From assembly GCA_002421685.1 (NCBI GenBank), contig DISB01000018.1, positions 1 to 64,000 of the forward strand: a stretch of 64,000 nt of DNA, given 5' to 3'. The notes under the pieces are model-generated. The model made no database searches. It was not told the origin of the DNA and saw nothing but the letters and a program-made list of their open reading frames with translations. This stretch comes from Bacteroidetes bacterium UBA6221 (GTDB taxonomy: Bacteria > Bacteroidota > Bacteroidia > Chitinophagales > Chitinophagaceae). The stretch's first letter is position 1; each line of letters starts with the position of its first letter. The translations under genes were made by a program, and so were the position numbers. Shown in pieces: positions 41,902 through 51,741 of the stretch.

Positions 41902-41929
41902 CATATTCTTAATTTTTTCAAGGGAAATC

Positions 41930-44812
41930 ATGGATTTATTTACAAAGCAGAACCGGGAATTTATAGGGAGGCACATAGGCCCCGACGGTCAGGAAACGGA
42001 GCAAATGCTCGGCACAATCGGTATTGACAGCCTCGATGAACTGATAGCCCGAACGGTACCCAAATCTATACGCATGGATGGCTCTCTGCGCATACCCGCG
42101 GGGCAAAGCGAAGCGGAGTTTTTGCAGCAGTTGAAAGAGACCTCTCTAAAAAACAAACTGAATAAAACATACATAGGGCAGGGCTATTACGATACCCATA
42201 CCCCCAACGTGATATTGCGTAACCTGTTTGAAAACCCGGGTTGGTACACTTCTTATACGCCATACCAGGCCGAAATTTCGCAGGGAAGGCTGGAAAGCCT
42301 GCTGAACTACCAAACGGTTGTCAGCGACCTGACGGGCCTGCCACTTGCCAATGCCTCTTTGCTGGACGAAGGCACAGCGGCAGCAGAGGCGATGACCATG
42401 TTCTTCGGCGCGCTGAACAAAGACCACGATAACCCCGAGCGCAATAAGTTTTTTGTCGATGTGGAGACTTTCCCGCAAACAAAAGACCTGGTGATTACCC
42501 GCGCTACTCCGCTGAATATAGAAGTTGTTTTCGGCGATTATAACACGGCAGATATAGACAGCAGCTACTTTGGCGCCCTGGTGCAATATCCTAATGATAA
42601 AGGCTCTATAATAGACTATAGGAACTTCATACAAAAAGTTCACGCCGCCGGCGCTTATGTGGCTATGGCTACCGACTTGCTGGCACTTACCTTGCTTACC
42701 TCGCCCGGAGAGTTAGGTGCCGATGTGGCCTTAGGTTCTGCACAGCGCTTTGGTGTTCCATTGGGCTTTGGCGGTCCACATGCGGCATTTATGGCTTCAA
42801 CCGATGACTTCAAGCGCCAGATACCGGGCCGTATTATCGGTATCAGCATCGACGCGCAGGGCAACCGCGCATTGCGCATGGCATTGCAGACACGTGAGCA
42901 GCACATCAAACGCGAGCGCGCTACTTCAAACATATGTACAGCACAGGCATTGCTGGCCAACATGGCAGCCATGTACGCGATTTACCACGGTCCTGATGGC
43001 TTGAAGGATATAGCCAAGCGCGTTTCCGTACTGGCACACACCCTGGCCGAAGAATTGAAAGCTGCAGGTTTCAATGTTTACTCTGATAGCTATTTCGATA
43101 CGGTTACCGTTAAAGTATCTCAGCCTGATGATATCAAAAACCGGGCTGAGGCTGCCGGCATCAACTTCAGGTATTTCCCCGGCAATACGCTGGTAGGCAT
43201 ATCGCTGGACGAGACCACAACAATAGCCGACGTGGCGGATATTGTAAATATCTTCAGGAACAATGAAGATGCTGTGGCCCTCGACATGCGTCACGACATG
43301 ACGCTGTCTAATATTTCTTCTTCGCTCACACGCACTTCTTCTTATCTCACGCACCCGGTATTCAACAGCCATCGCAGCGAAACGCAGATGATGCGTTATA
43401 TGAAAATGCTGGAGAACAAAGACCTGGCATTGAATACCAGCATGATTTCACTGGGCAGTTGTACCATGAAGCTGAATGCTGCAGCACAGATGATACCGCT
43501 TAGCTGGGCCCATTGGGCGAAGATGCACCCCTTCGTTCCACGCGATCAGGCCGAAGGTTACATGAGAATAGTAAAAGAACTTTCTGAATACCTTTGCGAG
43601 ATAACTAAATTTGACGCCTGCAGCCTGCAGCCCAACAGCGGCGCGCAAGGCGAGTATTCCGGGTTGCTGGCCATACGCGGCTACCACGAAAGCCGTGGCG
43701 ATAAACACCGCAACGTAATGCTGATACCTATCTCTGCGCATGGTACCAATCCTGCTTCTGCTGTAATGGTGGGTTATAAGGTAGTAGTTGTAAAGGCGCT
43801 GGAGAACGGATATATAGACGTAGAAGACCTGAAGGCTAAGGCTACGCAACATGCAGCCAACCTGGCGGGTATCATGGTTACATATCCATCCACCTACGGT
43901 GTGTACGAAGAAACTATCAAACAAATAACTGACATCGTACACGAGCATGGCGGACAGGTGTATATGGATGGTGCCAACATGAACGCGCAGGTAGGCTTGA
44001 CTGCTCCCGGCCTGATAGGCGCTGACGTTTGCCACCTCAACCTGCACAAAACATTTGCCATACCACACGGTGGTGGCGGTCCGGGCGTGGGTCCCATATG
44101 CGTGCGCGAGCACCTGGCGCCCTTCCTGCCGGGCCATGTATTTGGCAGCCAGGGTCAGCCCGGTCATGCGGTATCATCTGCGCCTTATGGTTCTGCCAGC
44201 ATATTGCTGATATCTTACGCTTATATCCGCCTGCTGGGTGCACAGGGCGCTAAAGACTCGAGCATGTATGCCATACTGAATGCCAACTATATGCGTGCCC
44301 GTCTGAAAGGCCAGTTTGAGATACTATACACAGGTAGCGGCGGCACATGCGCGCACGAGTTCATTGTTGACCTGCGCCCGTTCAAGAAGACCGCAGAGAT
44401 AGAAGCGGAAGATGTTGCAAAGAGGCTGATGGACTACGGTTTCCATGCGCCGACATTGAGCTTCCCCGTTCCCGGCACTATCATGATAGAGCCAACAGAA
44501 AGCGAAGATAAAGGCGAACTCGACCGCTTCTGCGATGCACTCTTGCAGATACGCGAGGAGATACGTGCCATAGAAGATGGCAAGGTCGATAAGAAAGACA
44601 ATGTGTTGAAGAACGCGCCGCATACCCAGTTCGTCATCACTGCCAGCGAGTGGGCACATGCATATACAAGGGAAGAAGCCGCATATCCGCTTCCCTGGGT
44701 AAGGAACAACAAGTTCTGGCCCAGTGTAGCCAGGGTAAACAATACCTACGGCGACAGGAACCTGGTATGTACCTGCGAACCGGTTTCTTCTTATATGGAA
44801 GCCGAAGCGTAA
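41930..44812 (+). CDS. gcvP: Glycine dehydrogenase (decarboxylating), P-protein
   Basis: 960 aa from ATG 41930. Both halves of the bacterial P-protein are fused: N-terminal half with IGSDG-like RHIGPDGQETEQMLGTIG, GQGYYDTHTPNVILRN, YTPYQAEISQGRLESLLNYQT; C-terminal half with the PLP lysine in NLHKTFAIPHGGGGPG and SAPYGSASIL. It decarboxylates glycine and passes the aminomethyl group to the lipoyl H-protein. The T, H and L proteins are not in the window. Ends at a strong terminator. Confidence 0.97.
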   Translation: MDLFTKQNREFIGRHIGPDGQETEQMLGTIGIDSLDELIARTVPKSIRMDGSLRIPAGQSEAEFLQQLKETSLKNKLNKTYIGQGYYDTHTPNVILRNLFENPGWYTSYTPYQAEISQGRLESLLNYQTVVSDLTGLPLANASLLDEGTAAAEAMTMFFGALNKDHDNPERNKFFVDVETFPQTKDLVITRATPLNIEVVFGDYNTADIDSSYFGALVQYPNDKGSIIDYRNFIQKVHAAGAYVAMATDLLALTLLTSPGELGADVALGSAQRFGVPLGFGGPHAAFMASTDDFKRQIPGRIIGISIDAQGNRALRMALQTREQHIKRERATSNICTAQALLANMAAMYAIYHGPDGLKDIAKRVSVLAHTLAEELKAAGFNVYSDSYFDTVTVKVSQPDDIKNRAEAAGINFRYFPGNTLVGISLDETTTIADVADIVNIFRNNEDAVALDMRHDMTLSNISSSLTRTSSYLTHPVFNSHRSETQMMRYMKMLENKDLALNTSMISLGSCTMKLNAAAQMIPLSWAHWAKMHPFVPRDQAEGYMRIVKELSEYLCEITKFDACSLQPNSGAQGEYSGLLAIRGYHESRGDKHRNVMLIPISAHGTNPASAVMVGYKVVVVKALENGYIDVEDLKAKATQHAANLAGIMVTYPSTYGVYEETIKQITDIVHEHGGQVYMDGANMNAQVGLTAPGLIGADVCHLNLHKTFAIPHGGGGPGVGPICVREHLAPFLPGHVFGSQGQPGHAVSSAPYGSASILLISYAYIRLLGAQGAKDSSMYAILNANYMRARLKGQFEILYTGSGGTCAHEFIVDLRPFKKTAEIEAEDVAKRLMDYGFHAPTLSFPVPGTIMIEPTESEDKGELDRFCDALLQIREEIRAIEDGKVDKKDNVLKNAPHTQFVITASEWAHAYTREEAAYPLPWVRNNKFWPSVARVNNTYGDRNLVCTCEPVSSYMEAEA

Positions 44813-44820
44813 AAAACTAA

Positions 44821-44854
44821 AACCGCCTCTCAATCCGGGAGGCGGTTTTTTTTT
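44821..44854. terminator. Bidirectional terminator between gcvP and obgE
   Basis: AACCGCCTC and GAGGCGGTT arms with a run of nine T after the right arm and an A-rich stretch before the left one. Confidence 0.92.
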
Positions 44855-44869
44855 AATATAGTTATAGCA

Positions 44870-45874
44870 TTACTGCTCTTCGTCCTCTGTTAATGCATTC
44901 CAGAGCATGTCCTTCAGCTCGCTGATACCGATATTGGATACCGCAGAAATAAATATATGTGGCACGTCTTTGGGTAGTGTGGCGGCTATTGCTTCTTTCA
45001 GTTCATCGTCCAGCATATCGCTTTTGCTTATGGCAATGATGCGGCGCTTGTTCAGCAATTCCGGGTTGAATTGTTCCAGCTCATTCAGCAGTATGTCATA
45101 TTCTTTCTTATGGTCGTCGCTGTCCGCCGGCACCAGGAATAACAATGCAGCGTTTCTTTCTATATGCCTCAGGAAACGGTGTCCCAGCCCCTTACCTTCT
45201 GCGGCCCCTTCTATGATGCCCGGCAGGTCGGCTACGCAAAAGGAACGCTCGTCGCGGTAAGGCACCATGCCCAATTGGGGGGTAAGCGTAGTGAAAGCGT
45301 AATCGGCTATCTTAGGCTTTGCCGCGCTGATGGTGGATAGCAATGTAGACTTGCCTGCATTGGGGAAACCCACCAGCCCTACATCGGCAAGTATTTTCAG
45401 TTCCAGCAGTTTCCAGCCTTCTACACCGGGCTCGCCGGGTTGCGCATACTCAGGCGCCTGGTTGGTAGGTGTGGCGAAGTTACTGTTGCCCAGTCCGCCG
45501 CGGCCACCTTTTAACCATACCACTTCCTGTCCGTCTTCCAGTATTTCTACTTCTGTTTCACCGGTCTCTTCGTCTTTGCCTATCGTTCCCAATGGCACTT
45601 CTACAATTATATCTTCTCCCTCCTTACCTGTGCAGTTGTTCTTACTACCGTTACCGCCATCCTGCGCCAGTATGTTTTTGCGATAGCGCAGGTGCAGCAA
45701 TGTCCACAACTGACTGTTGCCACGCAGGATGATATGTCCTCCACGGCCACCATCGCCGCCGTCCGGCCCCGCCATGGGGTTGAACTTTGTGCGTGCGAAA
45801 TGCGAGCTTCCCGCCCCTCCCTTGCCAGAGCGGCAAAAGACACGGATATAATCAACGAAGTTTCCTTTTTCCAC
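44870..45874 (-). CDS. obgE: GTPase Obg/CgtA
   Basis: 334 aa. N-terminal Obg fold with Gly-rich loops ([38 protein letters not shown]), G domain with [24 protein letters not shown], and SKSD. It has the core without the long C-terminal OCT domain. It acts in late 50S ribosome assembly and stress control. Start is GTG (45874) overlapping the adk stop by one base (TAGTG), a sign of translational coupling. Confidence 0.96.
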   Translation of the reverse strand: MEKGNFVDYIRVFCRSGKGGAGSSHFARTKFNPMAGPDGGDGGRGGHIILRGNSQLWTLLHLRYRKNILAQDGGNGSKNNCTGKEGEDIIVEVPLGTIGKDEETGETEVEILEDGQEVVWLKGGRGGLGNSNFATPTNQAPEYAQPGEPGVEGWKLLELKILADVGLVGFPNAGKSTLLSTISAAKPKIADYAFTTLTPQLGMVPYRDERSFCVADLPGIIEGAAEGKGLGHRFLRHIERNAALLFLVPADSDDHKKEYDILLNELEQFNPELLNKRRIIAISKSDMLDDELKEAIAATLPKDVPHIFISAVSNIGISELKDMLWNALTEDEEQ

Positions 45875-46455
45875 TATGCCGGTTGCAGATATTTTTCTAT
45901 TTCCTGGGTAATGAGCCTGAAGGTGGCGGCGATATCGCCATCGCCTTTCAGCCTTACCAGTTTGCCAAATCCATCGTAGTGGTTAGCCACCGCGGCTGTT
46001 TTGGCATGGTATTCTTTGATGCGTTTGGAGATGACTTCTTCGGTGTCGTCGCTGCGGCCCGATGTTTGTCCGCGGTTCACCAATCGCTTCACCAACTCAT
46101 CTTCAGGTACCTCAAGGGATATGACCAATTGTATAGAAGTGTCTTTGAATTCAAGCAATTTATCCAGCGCCTCGGCCTGCTCTTTAGTACGCGGAAAGCC
46201 ATCAAATATGAAACCCCTTGCATCGGGCATATCATCTATCTTTCCACTTATCATGCCTATTACCACTTCGTCGGGCACCAGCAATCCCTGGTCCATGTAT
46301 TTGCGGGCTTCAACGCCCAGGGCAGTTTGCCTGCTTACTTCATCGCGCAACAGGTCGCCTGTAGAAATATGTGCCAGCTTATAGGTATCTACTATATTTT
46401 GAGACTGTGTGCCCTTGCCGCTACCGGGGGGGCCAAATAAAATCAGGTTGAACAT
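45874..46455 (-). CDS. adk: Adenylate kinase
   Basis: 193 aa. P-loop [40 protein letters not shown], and a short LID ([10 protein letters not shown]) typical of the short variant. Equilibrates AMP, ADP and ATP. Two TAnnTTTG matches lie upstream: 46463-46470, only 7 bases before the ATG, and 46484-46491. Confidence 0.96.
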   Translation of the reverse strand: MFNLILFGPPGSGKGTQSQNIVDTYKLAHISTGDLLRDEVSRQTALGVEARKYMDQGLLVPDEVVIGMISGKIDDMPDARGFIFDGFPRTKEQAEALDKLLEFKDTSIQLVISLEVPEDELVKRLVNRGQTSGRSDDTEEVISKRIKEYHAKTAAVANHYDGFGKLVRLKGDGDIAATFRLITQEIEKYLQPA

Positions 46456-46462
46456 ATTCTGT

Positions 46463-46491
46463 CAAAAATAATTTAAAACACGGCAAAAATA
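46463..46491 (-). promoter_or_regulatory. Two -7 elements upstream of adk
   Basis: TATTTTTG occurs twice on the minus strand, at 46470-46463 (7 bases from the ATG) and 46491-46484. The first would give a leaderless adk mRNA, the second a short leader. Confidence 0.55.
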
Positions 46492-46641
46492 AGCATACCA
46501 AGGCATACACAGCCATAAGAATTCATTAAATAAACAAATAACGATGGGGAAGCAGGTTTGTTTATCAATATGAATATGTATTATCCTCTATAATCCTACC
46601 GGGTTATGTGTCATGTAAACATAACAAACTAAATCGTCATT

Positions 46642-47229
46642 TCAAGACAGTAACAGACTTTTTATCCCAGTGTCGTACATCCTGTACGTTCCGGGCATGA
46701 TACCTTCTACGGTAAAATTGCCTATGCTGTACCTTATCAACCTCAGTGTTGGAAACCCTACCGCAGCAGTCATTTTTCTCACCTGCCTGTTTTTCCCTTC
46801 AGTAAGAGTAAGCGTTATCCATGATGTAGGAATATTTGCACGGTACCTTACTGGCGGAGTGCGTGGAGGTATACCTGGTTCTCCGTCCAGCTTTTCTGCA
46901 TGGGCAGGTTTGGTTGTATAATCTTTCCCGTTTACATTGATCGTTATACCCGCCGTTAATTTCCTAATAGCTTCATCAGTTATATCACCATCTACCTGCA
47001 CCAGGTATGTCCTGCTGTGTGCAAATTTTGGTTCGGTCAGTTTATGGTTCAGGTCTTTATCATTCGTGAGCAGTAACAATCCTTCGCTGTCATAATCCAA
47101 CCGGCCTACGGGATAAACATCCTTTGGTATATCGCGCAGGTAATCGGCCAATGTCTCTTTATCGCCCTCCGGTGTAAACTGCGAAAGCACCTTGTAAGGT
47201 TTGTTGAATGCTATGTATTGGAAAGCCAT
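46642..47229 (-). CDS. rRNA pseudouridine synthase, RsuA/RluE type
   Basis: 195 aa. FNKPYKVLSQFTPEGDKETLADYL, the catalytic GRLDYDSEGLLLLTND (Asp in GRLD), and the C-terminal EGKNRQVRKMTAAVGFPTLRLIRYSIG. No S4 domain, so it is closer to RluE (23S U2457) than to RsuA. A set of three mutually complementary arms lies 19-72 bases upstream of its ATG, which suggests RNA-level control. Confidence 0.9.
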   Translation of the reverse strand: MAFQYIAFNKPYKVLSQFTPEGDKETLADYLRDIPKDVYPVGRLDYDSEGLLLLTNDKDLNHKLTEPKFAHSRTYLVQVDGDITDEAIRKLTAGITINVNGKDYTTKPAHAEKLDGEPGIPPRTPPVRYRANIPTSWITLTLTEGKNRQVRKMTAAVGFPTLRLIRYSIGNFTVEGIMPGTYRMYDTGIKSLLLS

Positions 47230-47247
47230 CTGAAGGAAAAATTTTTG

Positions 47248-47301
47248 TGCCGGACCTTGTTAAAAGAAAGAGTCCGGCAGGTTTATTATGACCGCCGGAC
47301 T
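47248..47301 (-). promoter_or_regulatory. Three-armed hairpin region upstream of the pseudouridine synthase
   Basis: On the minus strand arm 1 AGTCCGGC (47301-47294), arm 2 TGCCGGACT (47279-47271), arm 3 GTCCGGCA (47255-47248). Arm 2 can pair with arm 1 or with arm 3, not both. Arm 3 is 18 bases before the ATG. Confidence 0.6.
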
Positions 47302-47465
47302 ATTAGGATGGGTTAGTAAGCACAATCCTATCACAATATTAAAAAGAATTTCTTCTACTAAAAAAAATAATTAAAAGTTTTTTTTGAAATCTTTCAACAC
47401 GATGTGAATAAGTTGTTAGCAAACTTGTTGTCTTTCACATGATTTATATGCACTACAGATCAACC

Positions 47466-48233
47466 TTACCAGTCTTTTTCTACTTTGACAGGTACTGCCT
47501 TTCCCTGCTTCATTTTATCCTGTAGTTTCTTTTCTTCCTGTTGCAAAGCATTTAAGAGTTGCTCGGCCTGTTGCTCGGAAAGCTTGCTGGGTTGCGGTTG
47601 CGGACGTTTCTCTTTTTCTTCCTGCTCTTCTTTTTTATTTTGCTGGTCTTGCTGTTGTTTATCCTCCTGCTCTTTTTTGTCCTCTTTATTCTCGCCTTCC
47701 TTCTTGTCTTTATTCTCGTCCTGCTGGTCTTGTTTATCCTTGTTTTGCTGGTCCTTTTTATCCTCGTTTTTATTTTTATCGTTACCGCCTCCGCCTTGCT
47801 GGTTTTTCAGCATTTCCAGGGCATAAGACAGGTTATACTTAGCTTGTTCATCCTGCGGGTTTTTCCTCAGGGCGTTCTTATATGCTTCAACGGCCTCTTT
47901 ATATTTCTTTTCTTCGAGGTAGGTATTGCCAATGTTGTAATGGGCTGCGGCCTGTTGTTCTTTTTCGGTTGCAGTCTTTGCCGTGCCTTCGTATATCTTT
48001 CGCGACGCTTCGAATTGCTGTTGCTTATATTGCGCGTTTCCCAGGTTGAATAAACCCGGTATATAATTCGGCTGTTTCCTTACGGCCTCCTGGTAGTGTG
48101 CCGCAGCCTCTTTGTATTTCTGTTCCTGGTAGAGTTTGTTCCCTTCGCGCACTTCTTTTTTGGGTTGCTGTGCGATGGCGGTTGCAGCCAGCAAACATAA
48201 TAAAGCCGTGCCCATCCATTTCATCCTTGTCAT
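47466..48233 (-). CDS. batC: TPR lipoprotein-like BatC protein
   Basis: 255 aa. Signal peptide (cut near ATAIAQ, residue 21) then TPR repeats at about 26-140: EGNKLYQEQKYKEAAAHYQEAV, FNLGNAQYKQQQFEASRKIYE, YNIGNTYLEEKKYKEAVEAYKNAL. From 145 to 225 the sequence is almost only K, D, E, Q and N. Bat proteins act in aerotolerance-type roles in Bacteroidota; mechanism unclear. Start overlaps the batB stop by 4 bases (ATGA). Confidence 0.85.
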   Translation of the reverse strand: MTRMKWMGTALLCLLAATAIAQQPKKEVREGNKLYQEQKYKEAAAHYQEAVRKQPNYIPGLFNLGNAQYKQQQFEASRKIYEGTAKTATEKEQQAAAHYNIGNTYLEEKKYKEAVEAYKNALRKNPQDEQAKYNLSYALEMLKNQQGGGGNDKNKNEDKKDQQNKDKQDQQDENKDKKEGENKEDKKEQEDKQQQDQQNKKEEQEEKEKRPQPQPSKLSEQQAEQLLNALQQEEKKLQDKMKQGKAVPVKVEKDW

Positions 48234-49240
48234 GCTATCTCTGTTTTCGACTTTAGCTTACGCCCCGGTAGCAACCATTCTATCACCAGCAATACAAAGC
48301 CTATGAGCAGGAAGTATTGAAAATAGCTCTTGAAGTCGGTAAACACTACGGCGCCCAGGCTCTTTTGTTCCATGCCGTTTATCTCGCCTACCAGTTGTTC
48401 GGCCACGTCATCTGTATTTCTTAAATGAACATAAGTTCCCCTGCCTGCTGCGGCAATATCCGCCAGCGCACGCTGGTTGAGCCGGCTGATAACCGGGTCG
48501 CCGTTTTCATTCAGTTTAATGGATTGTGTAGCGGGGTCAAAAATCGTAGTGCCTTGTGTTGAGCCCACGCCCACTGTATGAACAATCACCCCTGCTTCTG
48601 CCGCTGCTTTTACTTTTTCTTCTGCCTTGGCGTCATGGTCTTCCCCGTCCGAAATAATTACCAGCGACTTATACTTCTTTTCTTTCTGGGAGAATGAATT
48701 CATTGCCAGGTCAACTGCTTCGCTGATAACTGTACCTTGTGTAGGCACCATGCCGGGGTCTACATTGCCCAGCATCATTTTCAACGCGCTGTAATCAATG
48801 GTAAGGGGCACCTGTAGGTAGGCTCTGCCGGCAAACACCACTAATCCCACCCTGTCGGAACCCATTTTATCGAGCATGCTTTGCACGAGTTGTTTGGCAC
48901 GTGTCAGCCTGTCGGGCTGAATGTCGTTGGCCAGCATACTTTTACTCACGTCGAGCGCTATGATGACATCTACGCCTTTGCGCTGCACTTTTTCCGTACG
49001 TGCGCCCATTTGCAGGTTGGCCCAGCCTATCACTATCAAGGCGAAGGCAATGCACATCAGCACAAATCTGGTAACATTCCTGCCGGGTATAAAGCCCAGC
49101 ACCTGGCGATTGATGAGCGACTCGTTTCCCAGCGATTTTAATTTCCGCCGGCGCCAGTACACCATTGCAATAAACAGTACTATCAGCAGGGGTATGAACC
49201 CCAAGCCGAACAAGTGCGATATGTGCTGAAATCTCATCAT
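48230..49240 (-). CDS. batB: VWA-domain membrane protein BatB
   Basis: 336 aa. N-terminal helix IPLLIVLFIAMVYWRRR, second helix FVLMCIAFALIVIGWANL, then a von Willebrand A domain with an intact MIDAS (VIIALDVSKSMLA, SDGEDHD), and a C-terminal helix FLLIGFVLLVIEWLLP. Typical BatA/BatB architecture. The usual moxR, batA and batD genes are not in the window. A TAAATTTG -7 element (49261-49268) lies 20 bases upstream, so batB is first in a two-gene unit with batC. Confidence 0.88.
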   Translation of the reverse strand: MMRFQHISHLFGLGFIPLLIVLFIAMVYWRRRKLKSLGNESLINRQVLGFIPGRNVTRFVLMCIAFALIVIGWANLQMGARTEKVQRKGVDVIIALDVSKSMLANDIQPDRLTRAKQLVQSMLDKMGSDRVGLVVFAGRAYLQVPLTIDYSALKMMLGNVDPGMVPTQGTVISEAVDLAMNSFSQKEKKYKSLVIISDGEDHDAKAEEKVKAAAEAGVIVHTVGVGSTQGTTIFDPATQSIKLNENGDPVISRLNQRALADIAAAGRGTYVHLRNTDDVAEQLVGEINGMEQKSLGAVVFTDFKSYFQYFLLIGFVLLVIEWLLPGRKLKSKTEIA

Positions 49241-49260
49241 AATCCCGGGAAGGACAACTG

Positions 49261-49268
49261 CAAATTTA
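49261..49268 (-). promoter_or_regulatory. -7 element of batB-batC
   Basis: TAAATTTG on the minus strand, exact match, 20 bases before the batB ATG at 49240. Confidence 0.6.
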
Positions 49269-49373
49269 ACCCTGTAAGAAACTTATGCTAATATAAAAAT
49301 GTGATTTTTAATTTCTTTAACAATGTAATATATCCAGCCCGTATTATCACCTGTTTTTTGCATACTAAAGAAG

Positions 49374-49381
49374 TAACTTTG
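49374..49381 (+). promoter_or_regulatory. -7 element of the UvrD/PcrA gene
   Basis: TAACTTTG, exact match, 6 bases before ATG 49388. Excludes the longer start at 49301. Confidence 0.65.
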
Positions 49382-49387
49382 CAATAT

Positions 49388-51676
49388 ATGCACAAATACC
49401 TGGAAGGACTGAACGCACAGCAACGCGAAGCGGTAGAACATATAGAAGGGCCGCTAATGATAGTTGCGGGAGCGGGCAGTGGAAAAACCAAAGTTTTAAC
49501 GACACGTATAGCGCACCTGCTGAGAAATGGTGTGGATGCGTTTAACATACTGGCGCTCACATTTACCAACAAGGCCGCCGCCGAGATGAAGGAGCGGGTG
49601 GAACATATACTGGGTAACAGCGAAGCGCGTAATTTATATATAGGCACCTTCCACTCTGTATTTGCAAGGATACTCAGGGCGGAAGCCAATAAACTGGGTT
49701 ACCCTAACAACTTTACCATCTATGATACCGATGATGCGAAATCCATCATAAAGGGCATAGTAAAGGACATGAACCTTGACGACAAGCATTACAAGCCATC
49801 GTATATATACAACCGTATATCTGCTGCCAAAAACAGCCTGATAGACCCGCAGGCTTATATGCAGGACAGCTTTATACAGCAGGAAGATGCCCGCAGTACC
49901 CGCCCGCTGATTGGCGAGATATATGCCCGCTATGCGGCAAGATGTTTCAAGAACGGCGCTATGGACTTTGACGACCTGCTGTTCAAAATGTATATCCTGC
50001 TCACCAATTTCCCGGAAGTACTGGCCAAATACCAGCATAAGTTCAAATTCGTACTGATAGACGAGTACCAGGATACCAACGTAGCGCAATACAAGATCAT
50101 CAAAATGCTGGGGGCGGTACATGAAAACATTTGCGTGGTGGGCGACGATGCGCAGAGTATCTATTCCTTCCGCGGCGCAACGGTGCAGAATATCCTGCAA
50201 TTCCAGGACGACTATAACGATGTGAAAATCGTAAAGCTGGAGCAGAACTACCGCAGCACGCAATGTATTTTGAAGGCGGCCAATAATATTATAGCCAACA
50301 ACAAAAACCAGATACCCAAACAGCTGTGGACTGATAATGCAATCGGTGAAAAGATAATACTGGTGCGCACATTGACTGATAATGACGAGGGCCGCTTTGT
50401 TGCGGACGCTATTACAGAAATGAAGCTGCGCAACCATTACAAGAACAGTGATTTCGCCATACTGTACCGTACCAATGCACAAAGCCGCGCTTTTGAAGAA
50501 AGCCTGCGCAGGATGAACATACCCTGCAAACTGTATGGCGGTATATCATTCTACCAGCGCAAAGAGATAAAGGATTACTTGTCTTACCTGCGCGTCATTG
50601 TCAACTCGCAGGACGAAGAAAATATCAAACGCATCATCAATTACCCGGTGCGTGGTATAGGCAAAACCAGCGTGGAACGGTTGATGGTATTTGCCGACCA
50701 GCACAATATCACTTTCTGGGAGGCGTTGCAACGACCCGACTATGCCGGGCTGAAAGGCGCTGCTGCCGCTGCTATCGAAAACTTCGTAATGATGGTCAAC
50801 AGCTTCCGCACCATGCTGGAGAAACACAATGCCTACGAAGTAGCCTTCGCTGTAGGCAAGCATACAGGCCTTGTGCAGGAATTGTACAACGACAAATCGG
50901 TAGAGGGGCTGGCACGGTATGAAAACGTACAGGAATTGCTGAACTCCATAAAAGAATTTACCGAAACGCCCGATGAAGAAGGCGAACTGAGGGATAAGAC
51001 ATTGGGCAGCTACCTGCAGCAAATAACATTACTGACCGATGCTGATGACAGCGAAGAGAACAGCGATACGGTAAAGCTGATGACCGTGCATGCAGCTAAA
51101 GGCCTGGAATTCCCCTGCGTGTTTGTAGTAGGACTGGAAGAAAACCTCTTCCCCAGCAGCATGAGCCTGTACGACCGCGACGACCTGGAAGAAGAGCGCC
51201 GCCTGTTTTATGTAGCCACTACGCGTGCCAAAGAAAGGCTTTGGGTAACCTACGCTACCAGCCGCTACCGTTTCGGCCAGTTGGTGCAGAACGAACCCAG
51301 CCGCTTTATTGACGAATTGCCCGAAATGCACCTCGACCGCTCGTTTACCGGGCCCAGTGCAAGAGGGGTTGGTTCTGTCGGGTTTGGTGGCAGCGCAATG
51401 AACCGTGCATTTGAGAAAGCGCCATCGTTGAAAAAGCTGGCTGAAAAAATCAACCAGCCCAAACCAAACAGCCATGTGCCTACGGCTAATTTTATGGCTG
51501 ACAATCCCATGGAAATGGAAGTGGGCATGTCTGTCGAGCATATGAAATTCGGCTTTGGTACCATTAAGGCATTGGAAGGCGGCACCCAAAACAGGATAGC
51601 CACCATAGAATTTAAAGACGGCAGCGGTATCAAGAAGATAATGTTAAACTTTGCCAAAATCAGGATAGTGCGCTGA
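49388..51676 (+). CDS. pcrA: UvrD/PcrA-type DNA helicase
   Basis: 762 aa from ATG 49388. Superfamily 1A motifs: Q-motif NAQQREAVEHIEGPLMIVAGAGSGKTKVL (Walker A), IGTFHSVFARILR, LIDEYQDTN, VGDDAQSIYSFRGA, LEQNYRST, LMTVHAAKGLEFPCVFV, EEERRLFYVATTRAKE. C-terminal VGMSVEHMKFGFGTIKALEG is a Tudor-like end common to PcrA/UvrD. 3'-5' unwinding in nucleotide excision and mismatch repair and removal of RecA. Confidence 0.95.
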   Translation: MHKYLEGLNAQQREAVEHIEGPLMIVAGAGSGKTKVLTTRIAHLLRNGVDAFNILALTFTNKAAAEMKERVEHILGNSEARNLYIGTFHSVFARILRAEANKLGYPNNFTIYDTDDAKSIIKGIVKDMNLDDKHYKPSYIYNRISAAKNSLIDPQAYMQDSFIQQEDARSTRPLIGEIYARYAARCFKNGAMDFDDLLFKMYILLTNFPEVLAKYQHKFKFVLIDEYQDTNVAQYKIIKMLGAVHENICVVGDDAQSIYSFRGATVQNILQFQDDYNDVKIVKLEQNYRSTQCILKAANNIIANNKNQIPKQLWTDNAIGEKIILVRTLTDNDEGRFVADAITEMKLRNHYKNSDFAILYRTNAQSRAFEESLRRMNIPCKLYGGISFYQRKEIKDYLSYLRVIVNSQDEENIKRIINYPVRGIGKTSVERLMVFADQHNITFWEALQRPDYAGLKGAAAAAIENFVMMVNSFRTMLEKHNAYEVAFAVGKHTGLVQELYNDKSVEGLARYENVQELLNSIKEFTETPDEEGELRDKTLGSYLQQITLLTDADDSEENSDTVKLMTVHAAKGLEFPCVFVVGLEENLFPSSMSLYDRDDLEEERRLFYVATTRAKERLWVTYATSRYRFGQLVQNEPSRFIDELPEMHLDRSFTGPSARGVGSVGFGGSAMNRAFEKAPSLKKLAEKINQPKPNSHVPTANFMADNPMEMEVGMSVEHMKFGFGTIKALEGGTQNRIATIEFKDGSGIKKIMLNFAKIRIVR

Positions 51677-51741
51677 CATTTCTCAATGCTGTTTTATGGA
51701 ATTTAGCGTACAGTTGCACCTCTACACTAAAACTTATCTTT

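Larger units (their letters stand above)
41333..41929. other. Gene-free stretch between the T9SS gene and gcvP
   Basis: 597 bases. It contains the T9SS gene promoter (41351-41358), a TTTTTACGTAAATTTG site (41574-41589) heading right, a 13-codon open frame starting at 41612, and the gcvP promoter (41871-41901). No glycine riboswitch pattern was recognised. A short hairpin-like CTGCAAAGCAG with a T-run lies near 41795. Confidence 0.6.

Noticed and set aside
41858..41929. N-terminal extension of GcvP
   Set aside because: It contains the promoter of gcvP, and the family N-terminus begins at the ATG at 41930.
41333..41929. Glycine riboswitch upstream of gcvP
   Set aside because: No tandem aptamer pattern was recognisable, and the -7 element lies only 28 bases before the ATG.
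43448..44167. 239-codon open frame on the minus strand
   Set aside because: Antisense to gcvP; no motif, and the gcvP frame is complete.
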